DNA of 51,106 bases from Brumicola pallidula DSM 14239 = ACAM 615 (lineage in GTDB: Bacteria; Pseudomonadota; Gammaproteobacteria; Enterobacterales; Alteromonadaceae): the NCBI RefSeq assembly GCF_000428905.1, contig NZ_AUAV01000026.1, positions 1 to 51,106 on the forward strand. The letters are read 5' to 3'. Position 1 is the first letter of the stretch. Every line of letters starts with the position of its first letter. Position numbers and translations under genes: made by a program. Shown in pieces: positions 44,109 to 51,106 of this stretch. The notes under the pieces were generated by a model, which was not told the origin of the DNA, did not search any database, and saw only the letters and a program-made list of their open reading frames with translations.

Positions 44109-45113
44109 ATGAAAAACAAACAATGGCAACTTGCTAAAAGACCTTTTGGAGAAGCTACAAGTGATACTTGGCTGTATGCTGAAACTGATGTTCCTGAATT
44201 AAAAGACGGTGAGTTGTTGATTAAAATTCAGTACATTTCTTTAGACCCTGCAATGCGCGGTTGGTTGAATGATGCAAAATCTTATATTGAACCGGTACAA
44301 ATTGGTGCCGTGATGCGCGCTGGTACGGTGGGCAAAGTGGTTGCCAGCAAAAATGAAAATTTTGCAGAAGGTGACTATGTTTGTGGTCATCAAGGCGTTC
44401 AAGAATATGCTGTAACTGATGGTAAAATGTTGCATAAGGTTGACCCCAAACTAGCGCCGCTTTCATATTATTTAGGTGTGCTAGGCATGCCAGGTATGAC
44501 TGGTTATTTTGGATTGCTTAAAACAGGTGAACCGAAAGCGGGTGAAACGATTGTTGTTAGCGGTGCAGCAGGTGCGGTCGGCGGTCTTGTTGGACAAATC
44601 GCTAAGATTAAAGGCTGTCGGGTCGTCGGTATTGCTGGGGGAGCTGCAAAATGTCAGTTCTTAATTAATGAATTAGGCTTTGATGCTGCGATCGACTATA
44701 AATCTCAAAATGTGAAAAAAGCATTAAAAGATGCGTGTCCAAAGGGTGTTGATGTTTATTTTGACAATGTTGGTGGCGATATTTTAGATGCCGTCTTAAC
44801 CCAAATTAATATGAAAGCACGGATTGTAATTTGTGGTGCAATAAGTCAATACAATAATACAACACCAGTGAAAGGCCCTTCCAATTATTTATCGTTGTTG
44901 GTTAATCGCGCTAAAATGGAAGGCATTGTGGTGTTTGATAATATTGCTGAGTACCCAATTGCAATGAAAGATATTGCTGGCTGGATCCATTCTGGCGAAA
45001 TAAAAGTGAAAGATCACGTGGTTGTCGGAATAGAGAAATTTCCTGACACATTAATGATGTTATTTAAAGGTGAAAACCTCGGTAAGTTAGTACTCAAAGT
45101 AGGTGACGAATAA
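44109..45113 (+). CDS. NADPH-dependent enone reductase (CurA/YncB-like MDR)
   Basis: Protein of 334 residues from ATG 44109 (MKNKQWQLAKRPFGEAT); AGGA lies about nine bases before it. It is a zinc-free medium-chain reductase: PAMRGWLNDAKSYIEPVQIG, GMPGMTGYFGLLKTGEPKAG, nucleotide motif VSGAAGAVGGLVGQIAKIKG, and DVYFDNVGGDILDAVL, as in CurA (curcumin reductase) and prostaglandin reductases. It would reduce an alpha,beta-unsaturated ketone or similar with NADPH. It is co-transcribed with the acyl-CoA dehydrogenase; its stop overlaps the next ATG as TAATG. Confidence 0.9.
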   Translation: MKNKQWQLAKRPFGEATSDTWLYAETDVPELKDGELLIKIQYISLDPAMRGWLNDAKSYIEPVQIGAVMRAGTVGKVVASKNENFAEGDYVCGHQGVQEYAVTDGKMLHKVDPKLAPLSYYLGVLGMPGMTGYFGLLKTGEPKAGETIVVSGAAGAVGGLVGQIAKIKGCRVVGIAGGAAKCQFLINELGFDAAIDYKSQNVKKALKDACPKGVDVYFDNVGGDILDAVLTQINMKARIVICGAISQYNNTTPVKGPSNYLSLLVNRAKMEGIVVFDNIAEYPIAMKDIAGWIHSGEIKVKDHVVVGIEKFPDTLMMLFKGENLGKLVLKVGDE

Positions 45114-45880
45114 TGCAGCCCGCAGCAAACGTAGAGAATAAACGTATTTTGATTACAGGCGGCGCGTCAGGTATTGGCGCTGAGGTTGCGTTGCTTTTAG
45201 CGAGCCGAGGAGCCAAAGTCATCATTGCCGATTTGTCCGATGACAACGGCTTGAAAATTGTGGAACAAGCAAAAACTCAAGGTAATGATATTCACTTTGC
45301 AAAAGTGGATGTGGCCAGCGGCGATTCAGTTAGGGCATTGTTTACTCAAGCAATGCAAACATTGGGCGGTCTTGATGTGGTTATTAATAATGCGGGAATT
45401 GATCACACTCCAGCGCCTATGCATGAATTATCTGATGACGACTTCGACCGCAATATTGCGGTTAACTTGAAGGGTGTTTGGCATTGTATGCGTGCTGCTA
45501 TAGCTTGCTTTGCACCGAATGGAGGAGGTCATGTTATTAATGTTGCATCAGTTGCTGGTTTGCGTTCATCTCCAATGATATCCGCTTATTCGGCGTCAAA
45601 ACACGGGGTCATTGGGCTAACCAAATCAGCAGCGGTTGAATATGCGCGTGCAAATATTCGTTTCAATGCTGTGTGCCCCAGTTTTGTAGACACGCCGATG
45701 GTGCAAAATACCTTGGCTAAACTAGATGAGCGTGGTCAAAACGCAATAGTTAAAGCTAACCCAATGAAGCGATTAGGTAAACCTGAGGAAATTGCCGGAG
45801 CTATGGCGTGGTTGTGCAGCGATGAAAGTAGCTTCATGACGGGGCAAACATTGGTACTCGACGGTGGTATGTTAGCCTGA
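45113..45880 (+). CDS. SDR-family oxidoreductase
   Basis: Protein of 255 residues, classical SDR. Cofactor motif TGGASGIG at 16-23, NNAG, catalytic Ser in NVASVAGL, YSASK (Tyr and Lys) and a C-terminal GQTLVLDGGMLA. It is probably NAD-dependent (an acidic residue, ADLSDDN, follows the second strand). In this operon it likely oxidises a 3-hydroxyacyl or secondary-alcohol intermediate. Its start overlaps the enone reductase stop by one base. The 182 bases after it hold a GGTTGG/CCAACC hairpin without a T run. Confidence 0.9.
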   Translation: MQPAANVENKRILITGGASGIGAEVALLLASRGAKVIIADLSDDNGLKIVEQAKTQGNDIHFAKVDVASGDSVRALFTQAMQTLGGLDVVINNAGIDHTPAPMHELSDDDFDRNIAVNLKGVWHCMRAAIACFAPNGGGHVINVASVAGLRSSPMISAYSASKHGVIGLTKSAAVEYARANIRFNAVCPSFVDTPMVQNTLAKLDERGQNAIVKANPMKRLGKPEEIAGAMAWLCSDESSFMTGQTLVLDGGMLA

Positions 45881-46062
45881 ATAGTTTTTTATCTCTGGTT
45901 GGGGGACCAACCTAAGGTGCGTTAGTCGCTAAACCACTGACGGCCATTAATCATATTTTTGGTATGCGTTTATGCCTTTTATGGGAATGTTATATTTACA
46001 TTAGTTACCTCACAGAGGCGCTAGGATTTTAGCCACAAAGAAAAATAACTCAAGGACAAAAT

Positions 46063-46824
46063 ATGCAAGATTTATTTGATTTAACAGGAAAAGTTGCGGT
46101 CATTACTGGCGCTAGTCGCGGTATTGGCGAGTCTATTGCTCGATTATTGGCTGCTAAAGGTGCGCACGTTATTGTTTCTAGTCGTAAAATTGATGGTTGT
46201 GAAGCCGTGGCTTCAAGTATCAGGGAAAACGGCGGAAAGGCATCTGCTTTTGCATGTCATGTAGGTGAAATGGAGCAAATTTCAAGCTTGTTCGAGCATG
46301 TCAAAAGCGAGTTCGGCAAAATTGATATTTTAGTCAACAACGCCGCTGCAAATCCTTATTTTGGGCACATTCTTGATACTGATATAGCGGCGTTTCAAAA
46401 GACCGTTGACGTTAATATTCGTGGTTATTTCTTTATGTCGGTAGAAGCGGGCAAGATGATGCGCGAGCAGGGCGGTGGTGTTATTTTAAATACTGCCTCT
46501 GTTAATGGCGTTACGCCAGGCGACATGCAGGGAATTTATTCGATTACTAAGGCCGCTGTTATCAGTATGACTAAGTCTTTTGCAAAAGAATGCGGCAAGT
46601 TAAATATTCGCGTTAATGCGCTACTACCCGGTTTAACTGATACTAAGTTTGCCTCTGCGTTAACCACTAATGATTCTATTTTAAAGCATGCCCTCAAAGT
46701 GATCCCATTAGGTCGTGTTGCCCATCCTGATGAAATGGCAGGTACTGTATTATATTTGGTCTCTGATGCATCCAGCTATACTACAGGCGCATGTATTAAT
46801 GTAGACGGTGGGATGCTGGCTTAA
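46063..46824 (+). CDS. SDR-family oxidoreductase
   Basis: Protein of 253 residues, classical SDR. TGASRGIGESIARLL at about 16-30, NNAAANPYFG, Ser in NTASVNG, YSITK (Tyr, Lys), and GACINVDGGMLA at the end. The Arg after the second strand (SSRKIDG) suggests NADPH use, in contrast with the previous SDR. It could be the reductive partner or act on a different step; substrate unknown. Its stop overlaps the following yaiI-like ATG (TAATG). CAAGGAC lies just before its ATG. Confidence 0.9.
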   Translation: MQDLFDLTGKVAVITGASRGIGESIARLLAAKGAHVIVSSRKIDGCEAVASSIRENGGKASAFACHVGEMEQISSLFEHVKSEFGKIDILVNNAAANPYFGHILDTDIAAFQKTVDVNIRGYFFMSVEAGKMMREQGGGVILNTASVNGVTPGDMQGIYSITKAAVISMTKSFAKECGKLNIRVNALLPGLTDTKFASALTTNDSILKHALKVIPLGRVAHPDEMAGTVLYLVSDASSYTTGACINVDGGMLA

Positions 46825-47267
46825 TGCAAATATGGGTTGATGCGGACGCATGTCCCGGCGTTATTCGAGAGGTGCTAATAAAGGCCTCTCAACGCACTCT
46901 GGTAGCACTTACGTTTGTGGCAAATCAGCGCATTTCGGTGCCGCACAACCAACATATTACGTCTTTACAAGTTAGCGCTGGATTTGATGTGGCTGACGAT
47001 GAAATTGTTAAACGTTGCAATGCCAACGATCTAGTGATTACTGACGATATTCCATTAGCAGCTGAGATCCTTGCGAAAGACGGCTTGGCGGTCAATTTTC
47101 GTGGCGAAGCTTATGATAAAGCGACAATCAAAGCGACGCTGACCATGCGCGATTTTATGGACCAAATTCGAGCAAGTGGTGAACGCACTGGTGGTCCAAA
47201 ATCATTTTCTGCGAGAGACAAAATGAACTTTGCCAATCAAATAGATCGAATCTTGGCCACACGTTAA
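46824..47267 (+). CDS. YaiI/YqxD family protein (UPF0178)
   Basis: Protein of 147 residues. MQIWVDADACPGVIREVLIK at the start, the DDEIVKRC and DLVITDDIPLAAEIL motifs, and RTGGPKSFSARDKMNFANQI near the end fit UPF0178 (YaiI/YqxD), a PIN-like fold with conserved acidic residues but no proven role. It starts within the stop of the SDR gene (TAATG), a coupling that does not by itself show shared function. A hairpin follows at 47288. Confidence 0.9.
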   Translation: MQIWVDADACPGVIREVLIKASQRTLVALTFVANQRISVPHNQHITSLQVSAGFDVADDEIVKRCNANDLVITDDIPLAAEILAKDGLAVNFRGEAYDKATIKATLTMRDFMDQIRASGERTGGPKSFSARDKMNFANQIDRILATR

Positions 47268-47287
47268 AATAAACTCCGTAACTAAAA

Positions 47288-47316
47288 AACCGGTCAAGTT
47301 AAAAATAAGACCGGTT
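47288..47316. terminator. Hairpin between convergent genes
   Basis: AACCGGTC (47288-47295) pairs perfectly with GACCGGTT (47309-47316) around a 13-base loop. It lies between yaiI and the aminotransferase gene, which converge. There is no long T run on either side, so it is a weak terminator candidate. Confidence 0.5.
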
Positions 47317-47375
47317 CTGTATCTACTACTTTGGGTTTAGTGCGTTCAAACTAAATCCAAATCACCTTCAATAAA

Positions 47376-48566
47376 TTAGAGTACACCAGAAATAGCAGCG
47401 GCTAATACTTCAACGTTTTTAGTATTGATACCTGCAATATTGACTCGGCTAGAGTCAACAAAGTAAATACTGTTCTGACTGCGTAGCTTTTGTACTTGCT
47501 CTGGCCCAATACAAAGGAAGGAAAACATCCCTTTTTGTTGGTTAATAAAACTAAAGTCTTTGGATGCATTCTGCGCTGTTAAGTTATCAACAAGTAGCTT
47601 ACGAAGCTGGATCATGCGTTCACGCATTTCAGTGACTTCGCTTTGCCACAATGCACTTAAGCTTTTATTGGCTAATATAATATCGACCAAAGCGCCGCCG
47701 TATGCTGGCGGCATTGAGTAAATACCGCGAGCAACATATTGAATTTGAGACTGCACAATGTCACGGTTAGCCGAATTATGAGTAATCAATGCAGCTAATC
47801 CAACCCGTTCACGATATAAACCAAAATTTTTGCTACAAGAGGCTGCAATGATCGTTTCAGGCACTGACTCAGCCATTAAACGAAGACCATAGACATCTGC
47901 TTCTAAACCTTCACCAAAACCTTGATAAGCCAAATCAATAAACGGTAGGAAGCCAACTTCGTTGGCTAACTTAGCCAGTGCTTGCCATTGTTCTCTGGTT
48001 AAGTCAGCACCTGTTGGATTATGGCAACATCCATGCAATAACACGACATCACCTTTTTTAACCAATGCTAAACAGCTCATCATTTCGTCAAATTTAATGC
48101 TAGCAGTGGTTTTATCAAAATAAGGGTAAGTGACTATTTCAAGACCGGCATCGCCAATTAGTGGAATATGGTTAGCCCATGTTGGGTCACTGACCCATAC
48201 TTTAGTGTCCGCATTACAACGCTTAAGCAACTCCGCTAATATGCGCAATGCACCACAACCACCGGGTGCTTGGACTGCAGCAACACGGTTTGCGAGTAAA
48301 ACGGGACTGGCTGTGCCTAAAATTAACTCAAGCATGCCATCAATAAAACCTTGAACACCTTGGGGCGTGATGTATACCTTTGAGGTTTCTGTTTCCATTA
48401 ACTGCTTTTGTGCTTCAACAACAGCCTTGAGAATTGGTGTATTGCCTTGTTCGTCTTTGTAAACACCAACACCAAGATCAATCTTTGCTGGGTTGTTGTC
48501 CTTTTTGAAGGCGGTGGATAAACCTAGAATAGGGTCGGGCGCTAGAGCAGGCAAATGTTCAAACAC
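47376..48566 (-). CDS. Aromatic amino acid aminotransferase (AspC/TyrB type)
   Basis: Protein of 396 residues, typical for class I alpha aminotransferases. DLGVGVYKDEQGNTPIL near the start, WVSDPTWANH, HGCCHNPTGADLT, DLAYQGFGEGLE (the PLP-binding Asp and Tyr) and SCSKNFGLYRERVG with the PLP lysine Lys246. It transfers amino groups between aromatic amino acids or aspartate and 2-oxoglutarate in the cytoplasm. The start is GTG at 48566 with AAGGA six bases upstream. AspC and TyrB cannot be separated here by eye. Confidence 0.93.
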   Translation of the reverse strand: MFEHLPALAPDPILGLSTAFKKDNNPAKIDLGVGVYKDEQGNTPILKAVVEAQKQLMETETSKVYITPQGVQGFIDGMLELILGTASPVLLANRVAAVQAPGGCGALRILAELLKRCNADTKVWVSDPTWANHIPLIGDAGLEIVTYPYFDKTTASIKFDEMMSCLALVKKGDVVLLHGCCHNPTGADLTREQWQALAKLANEVGFLPFIDLAYQGFGEGLEADVYGLRLMAESVPETIIAASCSKNFGLYRERVGLAALITHNSANRDIVQSQIQYVARGIYSMPPAYGGALVDIILANKSLSALWQSEVTEMRERMIQLRKLLVDNLTAQNASKDFSFINQQKGMFSFLCIGPEQVQKLRSQNSIYFVDSSRVNIAGINTKNVEVLAAAISGVL

Positions 48567-48648
48567 GATTTTTCCTTAAAGATGAATTAAATGTGGCTTT
48601 TTTATAGAATCGGTATTATGCCAGTTTTATGCTAATTTTCGAGATAAA

Positions 48649-49425
48649 TTACTCTTTCTTGATATCAAACTCAAAATGTTGAACCGAGGTTTGCTCTGCT
48701 TGGGCATTAAACGAACGTTCTTCCCAAACCACATGCTGATCGTGATCAACTAATAACACGGTTGATGAACGCGTACCATATTCAGGGCTTTGAATAAATA
48801 TTGATGATAAACGTCGTTCCCACTCAATAGGAACGCCTGTTTTAGGCAGAGCACTATCATCGGCAAGTTTGTCATTATGAAGTAATTCAAAAAGGTGCTC
48901 AGTGTCCAACACATCTGCATGTTGGCAATATTTTGCAAGTGCATCTCGCCCTGTTGATATCTTTGGCCACGGACTGTTAAGTGACGCGTTTGAAAGCCCA
49001 TAAACGCCGTCATCTAAAGCTACGCAGGTATCTTCAAAGTTATTATAAACGTAAAGCTGCGCCAATGTACCAAACAATAAGTTATAACCGTTGTATCGTG
49101 CTCTCGAATCTGTAAGTGTTTGCGCATACTTCTTTTGTTGTTTACTTGAACCCAATAAGAAATTCAATACCAATTCGCCGCGTGTAATAGCATTTTCTAC
49201 GTCTTTATTAAGCGCTCTAATATTGGTTAGTGCAGACACGCTACCATTTTTGTTAATCCCCATCCATGTCCCACCGGCTTCATTGTCTTTACCTGCCAAT
49301 ATATCTTTATGATGTTCCCAAAACGCTGAATTAGTTGTCGATCGATGATGAAATTCATCACGATTGGCCGCAATAATAAGGGGGAATTTGGGATGCTGAT
49401 TAACTGCAATAAACAAAATACACAT
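48649..49425 (-). CDS. NRDE family protein (TANGO2-like)
   Basis: Protein of 258 residues. It starts MCILFIAVNQHPKFPLIIAA then NRDEF, with AGGTWMGINKNGSVSALTNI, the N-terminal-nucleophile-like Cys2 and NRDE motif that define the family (human TANGO2 relatives). GTRSSTVLLVD and ERSFN near the end are also conserved. The biochemical role is unsettled; TANGO2 has been linked to heme and acyl-CoA handling. It stands alone upstream of the aminotransferase on the same strand, with 82 bases between. Confidence 0.9.
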   Translation of the reverse strand: MCILFIAVNQHPKFPLIIAANRDEFHHRSTTNSAFWEHHKDILAGKDNEAGGTWMGINKNGSVSALTNIRALNKDVENAITRGELVLNFLLGSSKQQKKYAQTLTDSRARYNGYNLLFGTLAQLYVYNNFEDTCVALDDGVYGLSNASLNSPWPKISTGRDALAKYCQHADVLDTEHLFELLHNDKLADDSALPKTGVPIEWERRLSSIFIQSPEYGTRSSTVLLVDHDQHVVWEERSFNAQAEQTSVQHFEFDIKKE

Positions 49426-49585
49426 ATTTGAAGTACGAACCTTTACTTATCATGCGTCGTGAAACGCTAGTACGAATAATGAACAAGGAAATAATGTAAC
49501 CAGTTTTGTTCTAACAAGGTGCGCTAGAACGAGCGGCTAACTATGGTATTATCTTGATAACAAGTCAATACGAGATACATTTTCA

Positions 49586-50842
49586 GTGAAGAAATTAGCC
49601 CTTGATAGCAAATTAGTACATGCAGACCGAAAGATAAACAAACCTCAGTTTGGCGCTGTTCATGAAGCGACCAATAATTCAGTGTTATTCGAATTTGAAG
49701 ATGTACAGGACCTCGTCGATGTGTTTCAAGGTAAAAAAGCAGGGCATGTTTATTCACGTTCAAGCAGCTCCTCAGCTGTTTCATTGCAAAATGTACTCAA
49801 CGAGTTAGATGGTGGCGTCGGTGCCGTTGTTTTTGCAACAGGTATGGCGGCTATTAGTGCCACCTTTTTGTCGCTATTGAGATGTGGCGATCACATTGTT
49901 GTAAGCCAATATCTTTTTGGTAATACGCGCAGCTTCATGGCGACTATCGAAGGCTTCGGGATTAGTGTTAGCTATGTTGATGTAACCGACATTAACAAGG
50001 TTCAGGAAGCTTGCAAAGCCAACACAAAAATGATCTTTTGTGAAACTATAGCCAACCCAGTAACACAAGTTTCTGATTTACAGGGAATAGGCGATTGGTG
50101 CGAGTCACACAACATTCTATTTGCACTGGATAATACAATGACGCCCAGCGTCTTGTTAGATGCAAAAGCCATTAAAGCATCCTTGTTATTAACCTCGCTT
50201 ACTAAATACATCGGTGGACATGGCAATGTGTTGGGTGGTGTTTTAGTTGATACAGGTCTGTTTAATTGGGCGAAGTACGACAATATTGATAGTAATTATA
50301 GGGTTGAAGACGAACAACAATGGGGGCTTACGCAAATTAAAAAACGGGGCTTGCGTGATATGGGGGCAACATTGGCGCCGCAGTCAGCGCACTTAGTGTC
50401 TATTGGTTTAGAAACGTTGACTATGCGCTTGAGAAAAATCTGTGCCAATGCCCAAGCGTTAGCGAAATACTTGTCGACGCATAAAGGTGTTGACGCTGTT
50501 TATTACCCTGGTTTACAACGGCATCCTCAGCACGTTAGAGCAAAGGAGCTTTTTAAACGCGGTTTTGGCGGCGTATTGTCGGTCGAGTTAAGCGCTGAAA
50601 TCGAGCCTCATGCATTTTTGAACGCATTGTCTTTAGTCATATCGGCCACTCATTTGGGCGATACTCGCACCTTAGCTTTACCGGCTGCCTCTACTATTTT
50701 CTTTGAAAACGGTGCACAAGAGAGAAAAAAAATGGGTATTTCAGACGCTTTGATTAGAATTTCTGTGGGTATTGAGGATATCGAAGATATTTTGGCTGAC
50801 TTTGATCAAGCCTTTGCTTTACTGCTTATCGATAGGGTGTGA
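49586..50842 (+). CDS. Cystathionine gamma-synthase-family PLP enzyme
   Basis: Protein of 418 residues. Trans-sulfuration family features: HVYSRSSSSSAVSLQNVLNE, FATGMAAISATFLSLLRCGD, LDNTMTPSVL, and LLTSLTKYIGGHGNVLGG with the PLP Lys207. The substitution pattern (LTKYIGGHG, CGDHIVVSQYLFGNT) fits the group of gammaproteobacterial homologues annotated as cystathionine gamma-synthase family or O-acetylhomoserine sulfhydrylase rather than MetB itself. It handles homoserine- or cysteine-linked sulfur chemistry. The start is GTG at 49586, directly where the family begins. It is divergent from the NRDE gene, with 160 bases between. Confidence 0.9.
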   Translation: MKKLALDSKLVHADRKINKPQFGAVHEATNNSVLFEFEDVQDLVDVFQGKKAGHVYSRSSSSSAVSLQNVLNELDGGVGAVVFATGMAAISATFLSLLRCGDHIVVSQYLFGNTRSFMATIEGFGISVSYVDVTDINKVQEACKANTKMIFCETIANPVTQVSDLQGIGDWCESHNILFALDNTMTPSVLLDAKAIKASLLLTSLTKYIGGHGNVLGGVLVDTGLFNWAKYDNIDSNYRVEDEQQWGLTQIKKRGLRDMGATLAPQSAHLVSIGLETLTMRLRKICANAQALAKYLSTHKGVDAVYYPGLQRHPQHVRAKELFKRGFGGVLSVELSAEIEPHAFLNALSLVISATHLGDTRTLALPAASTIFFENGAQERKKMGISDALIRISVGIEDIEDILADFDQAFALLLIDRV

Positions 50843-50976
50843 GTTAGACAATTAGCATATTTAAAATTAAATTAAAAATTTTCTGAACTAATCTGCAAAT
50901 CACATGACTAATTAATACTAGTCGGTGACGTGTAGTTGTTGTTTGATTAGTTATGTGTTCCTAGTTGAGTGTGTTT

Positions 50977-51009
50977 AGCCCCATCTGTATAAGATGGGGC
51001 TTTTTTTTT
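50977..51009 (+). terminator. Strong Rho-independent terminator
   Basis: AGCCCCATCT (50977-50986) pairs perfectly with AGATGGGGCT (50992-51001), with a loop of GTATA, followed by nine T to 51009. It lies 134 bases after the stop of the PLP enzyme. The structured sequence following it starts directly after the T run. Confidence 0.93.
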
Positions 51010-51106
51010 GCCCAGCGAAGCTGGCAAACCCGTCAGGTTGAAAGAAACCTGAGTCACCCTGATTAAGGGGAAGACAATCCGAATGGCAAGTGCGTCACTG
51101 GCTAAC
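51010..51106 (+). mobile_element. Possible group II intron 5' end, cut by the window edge
   Basis: Right after the terminator T run the sequence forms a chain of small hairpins: CCAGC-GAA-GCTGG (51012-51024), AGGTT...AACCT at about 51035-51050, and CCCT...AGGGG at about 51057-51070, then GGCAAGTGCGTCACTGGC. This run, without any reading frame, resembles domain I of bacterial group II introns. Class C introns insert just downstream of terminator hairpins, which matches this position. The canonical 5' GUGYG is not evident, and any encoded reverse transcriptase would lie beyond the window. Confidence 0.45.

Noticed and set aside
47288-47316. Perfect 8-bp hairpin as a strong terminator
   Set aside because: The long loop and missing T run make it at best a weak one, so it is listed only with modest confidence.

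Overview
This is a moderately AT-rich chromosomal window from a marine-type gammaproteobacterium, most likely Alteromonadales (Alteromonas/Glaciecola/Paraglaciecola-like). That placement rests on gene content: the order ybfF - DUF2788 - fldA, a DUF3012 lipoprotein, an MSHA-like pilin, ETF/ETF-ubiquinone oxidoreductase, a TonB receptor facing an acyl-CoA dehydrogenase operon, RND pumps and c-di-GMP enzymes. It is inference; no rRNA or tRNA gene is present to confirm it.

Layout. 1-70: right end of an IS200/IS605 (tnpB) element whose body lies outside. 0.2-8.3 kb: YceI lipoprotein, membrane diguanylate cyclase, rsuA, an FKBP isomerase, a DUF3012 lipoprotein, and an RND efflux operon (fusion protein plus permease). 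8.3-11 kb: YwbE, a coding remnant, a GTAG microsatellite, and a secreted beta-solenoid (ice-binding-like) protein ending in an 18-bp tandem-repeat tail. 11-12.7 kb: an FAD monooxygenase and a 41-residue membrane peptide behind what looks like a textbook FNR promoter. 12.7-17.8 kb: gene-poor ground holding an ECF sigma/anti-sigma pair, a decayed toxin-antitoxin locus, a MITE-like element inserted into a dispersed repeat, and an orphan pilin. 17.6-22.1 kb: a YeiB/DUF418 gene broken by an in-frame amber codon, a small secreted protein, and a SARP-like TPR regulator; the first two share a 62-bp upstream element. 22.2-29 kb: gph, thioesterase, lipase, EamA and AEC transporters, a second diguanylate cyclase, fldA, DUF2788.

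29-35 kb: ybfF and ETF-QO diverge from etfBA, which together feed electrons from acyl-CoA dehydrogenases to the quinone pool; then a lone moaE and a DEDDh exonuclease that seems to need an AUA start. 35-39.5 kb: a second RND operon. 39.6-47.3 kb: a TonB receptor divergent from an acyl-CoA dehydrogenase / enone reductase / two SDR run, which fits uptake and beta-oxidation-type catabolism of an acyl substrate and would use the ETF system encoded 10 kb away. 47.3-50.8 kb: aromatic aminotransferase, NRDE protein and a cystathionine gamma-synthase-type enzyme. The window ends in a strong terminator followed at once by structured sequence resembling a group II intron 5' domain.

Most interesting: the FNR-box-driven 41-aa membrane peptide; the shared 62-bp element beside the SARP/TPR regulator; the AUA-start exonuclease; the TAG-ATG split of the DUF418 gene; and the repeat-tailed solenoid protein.
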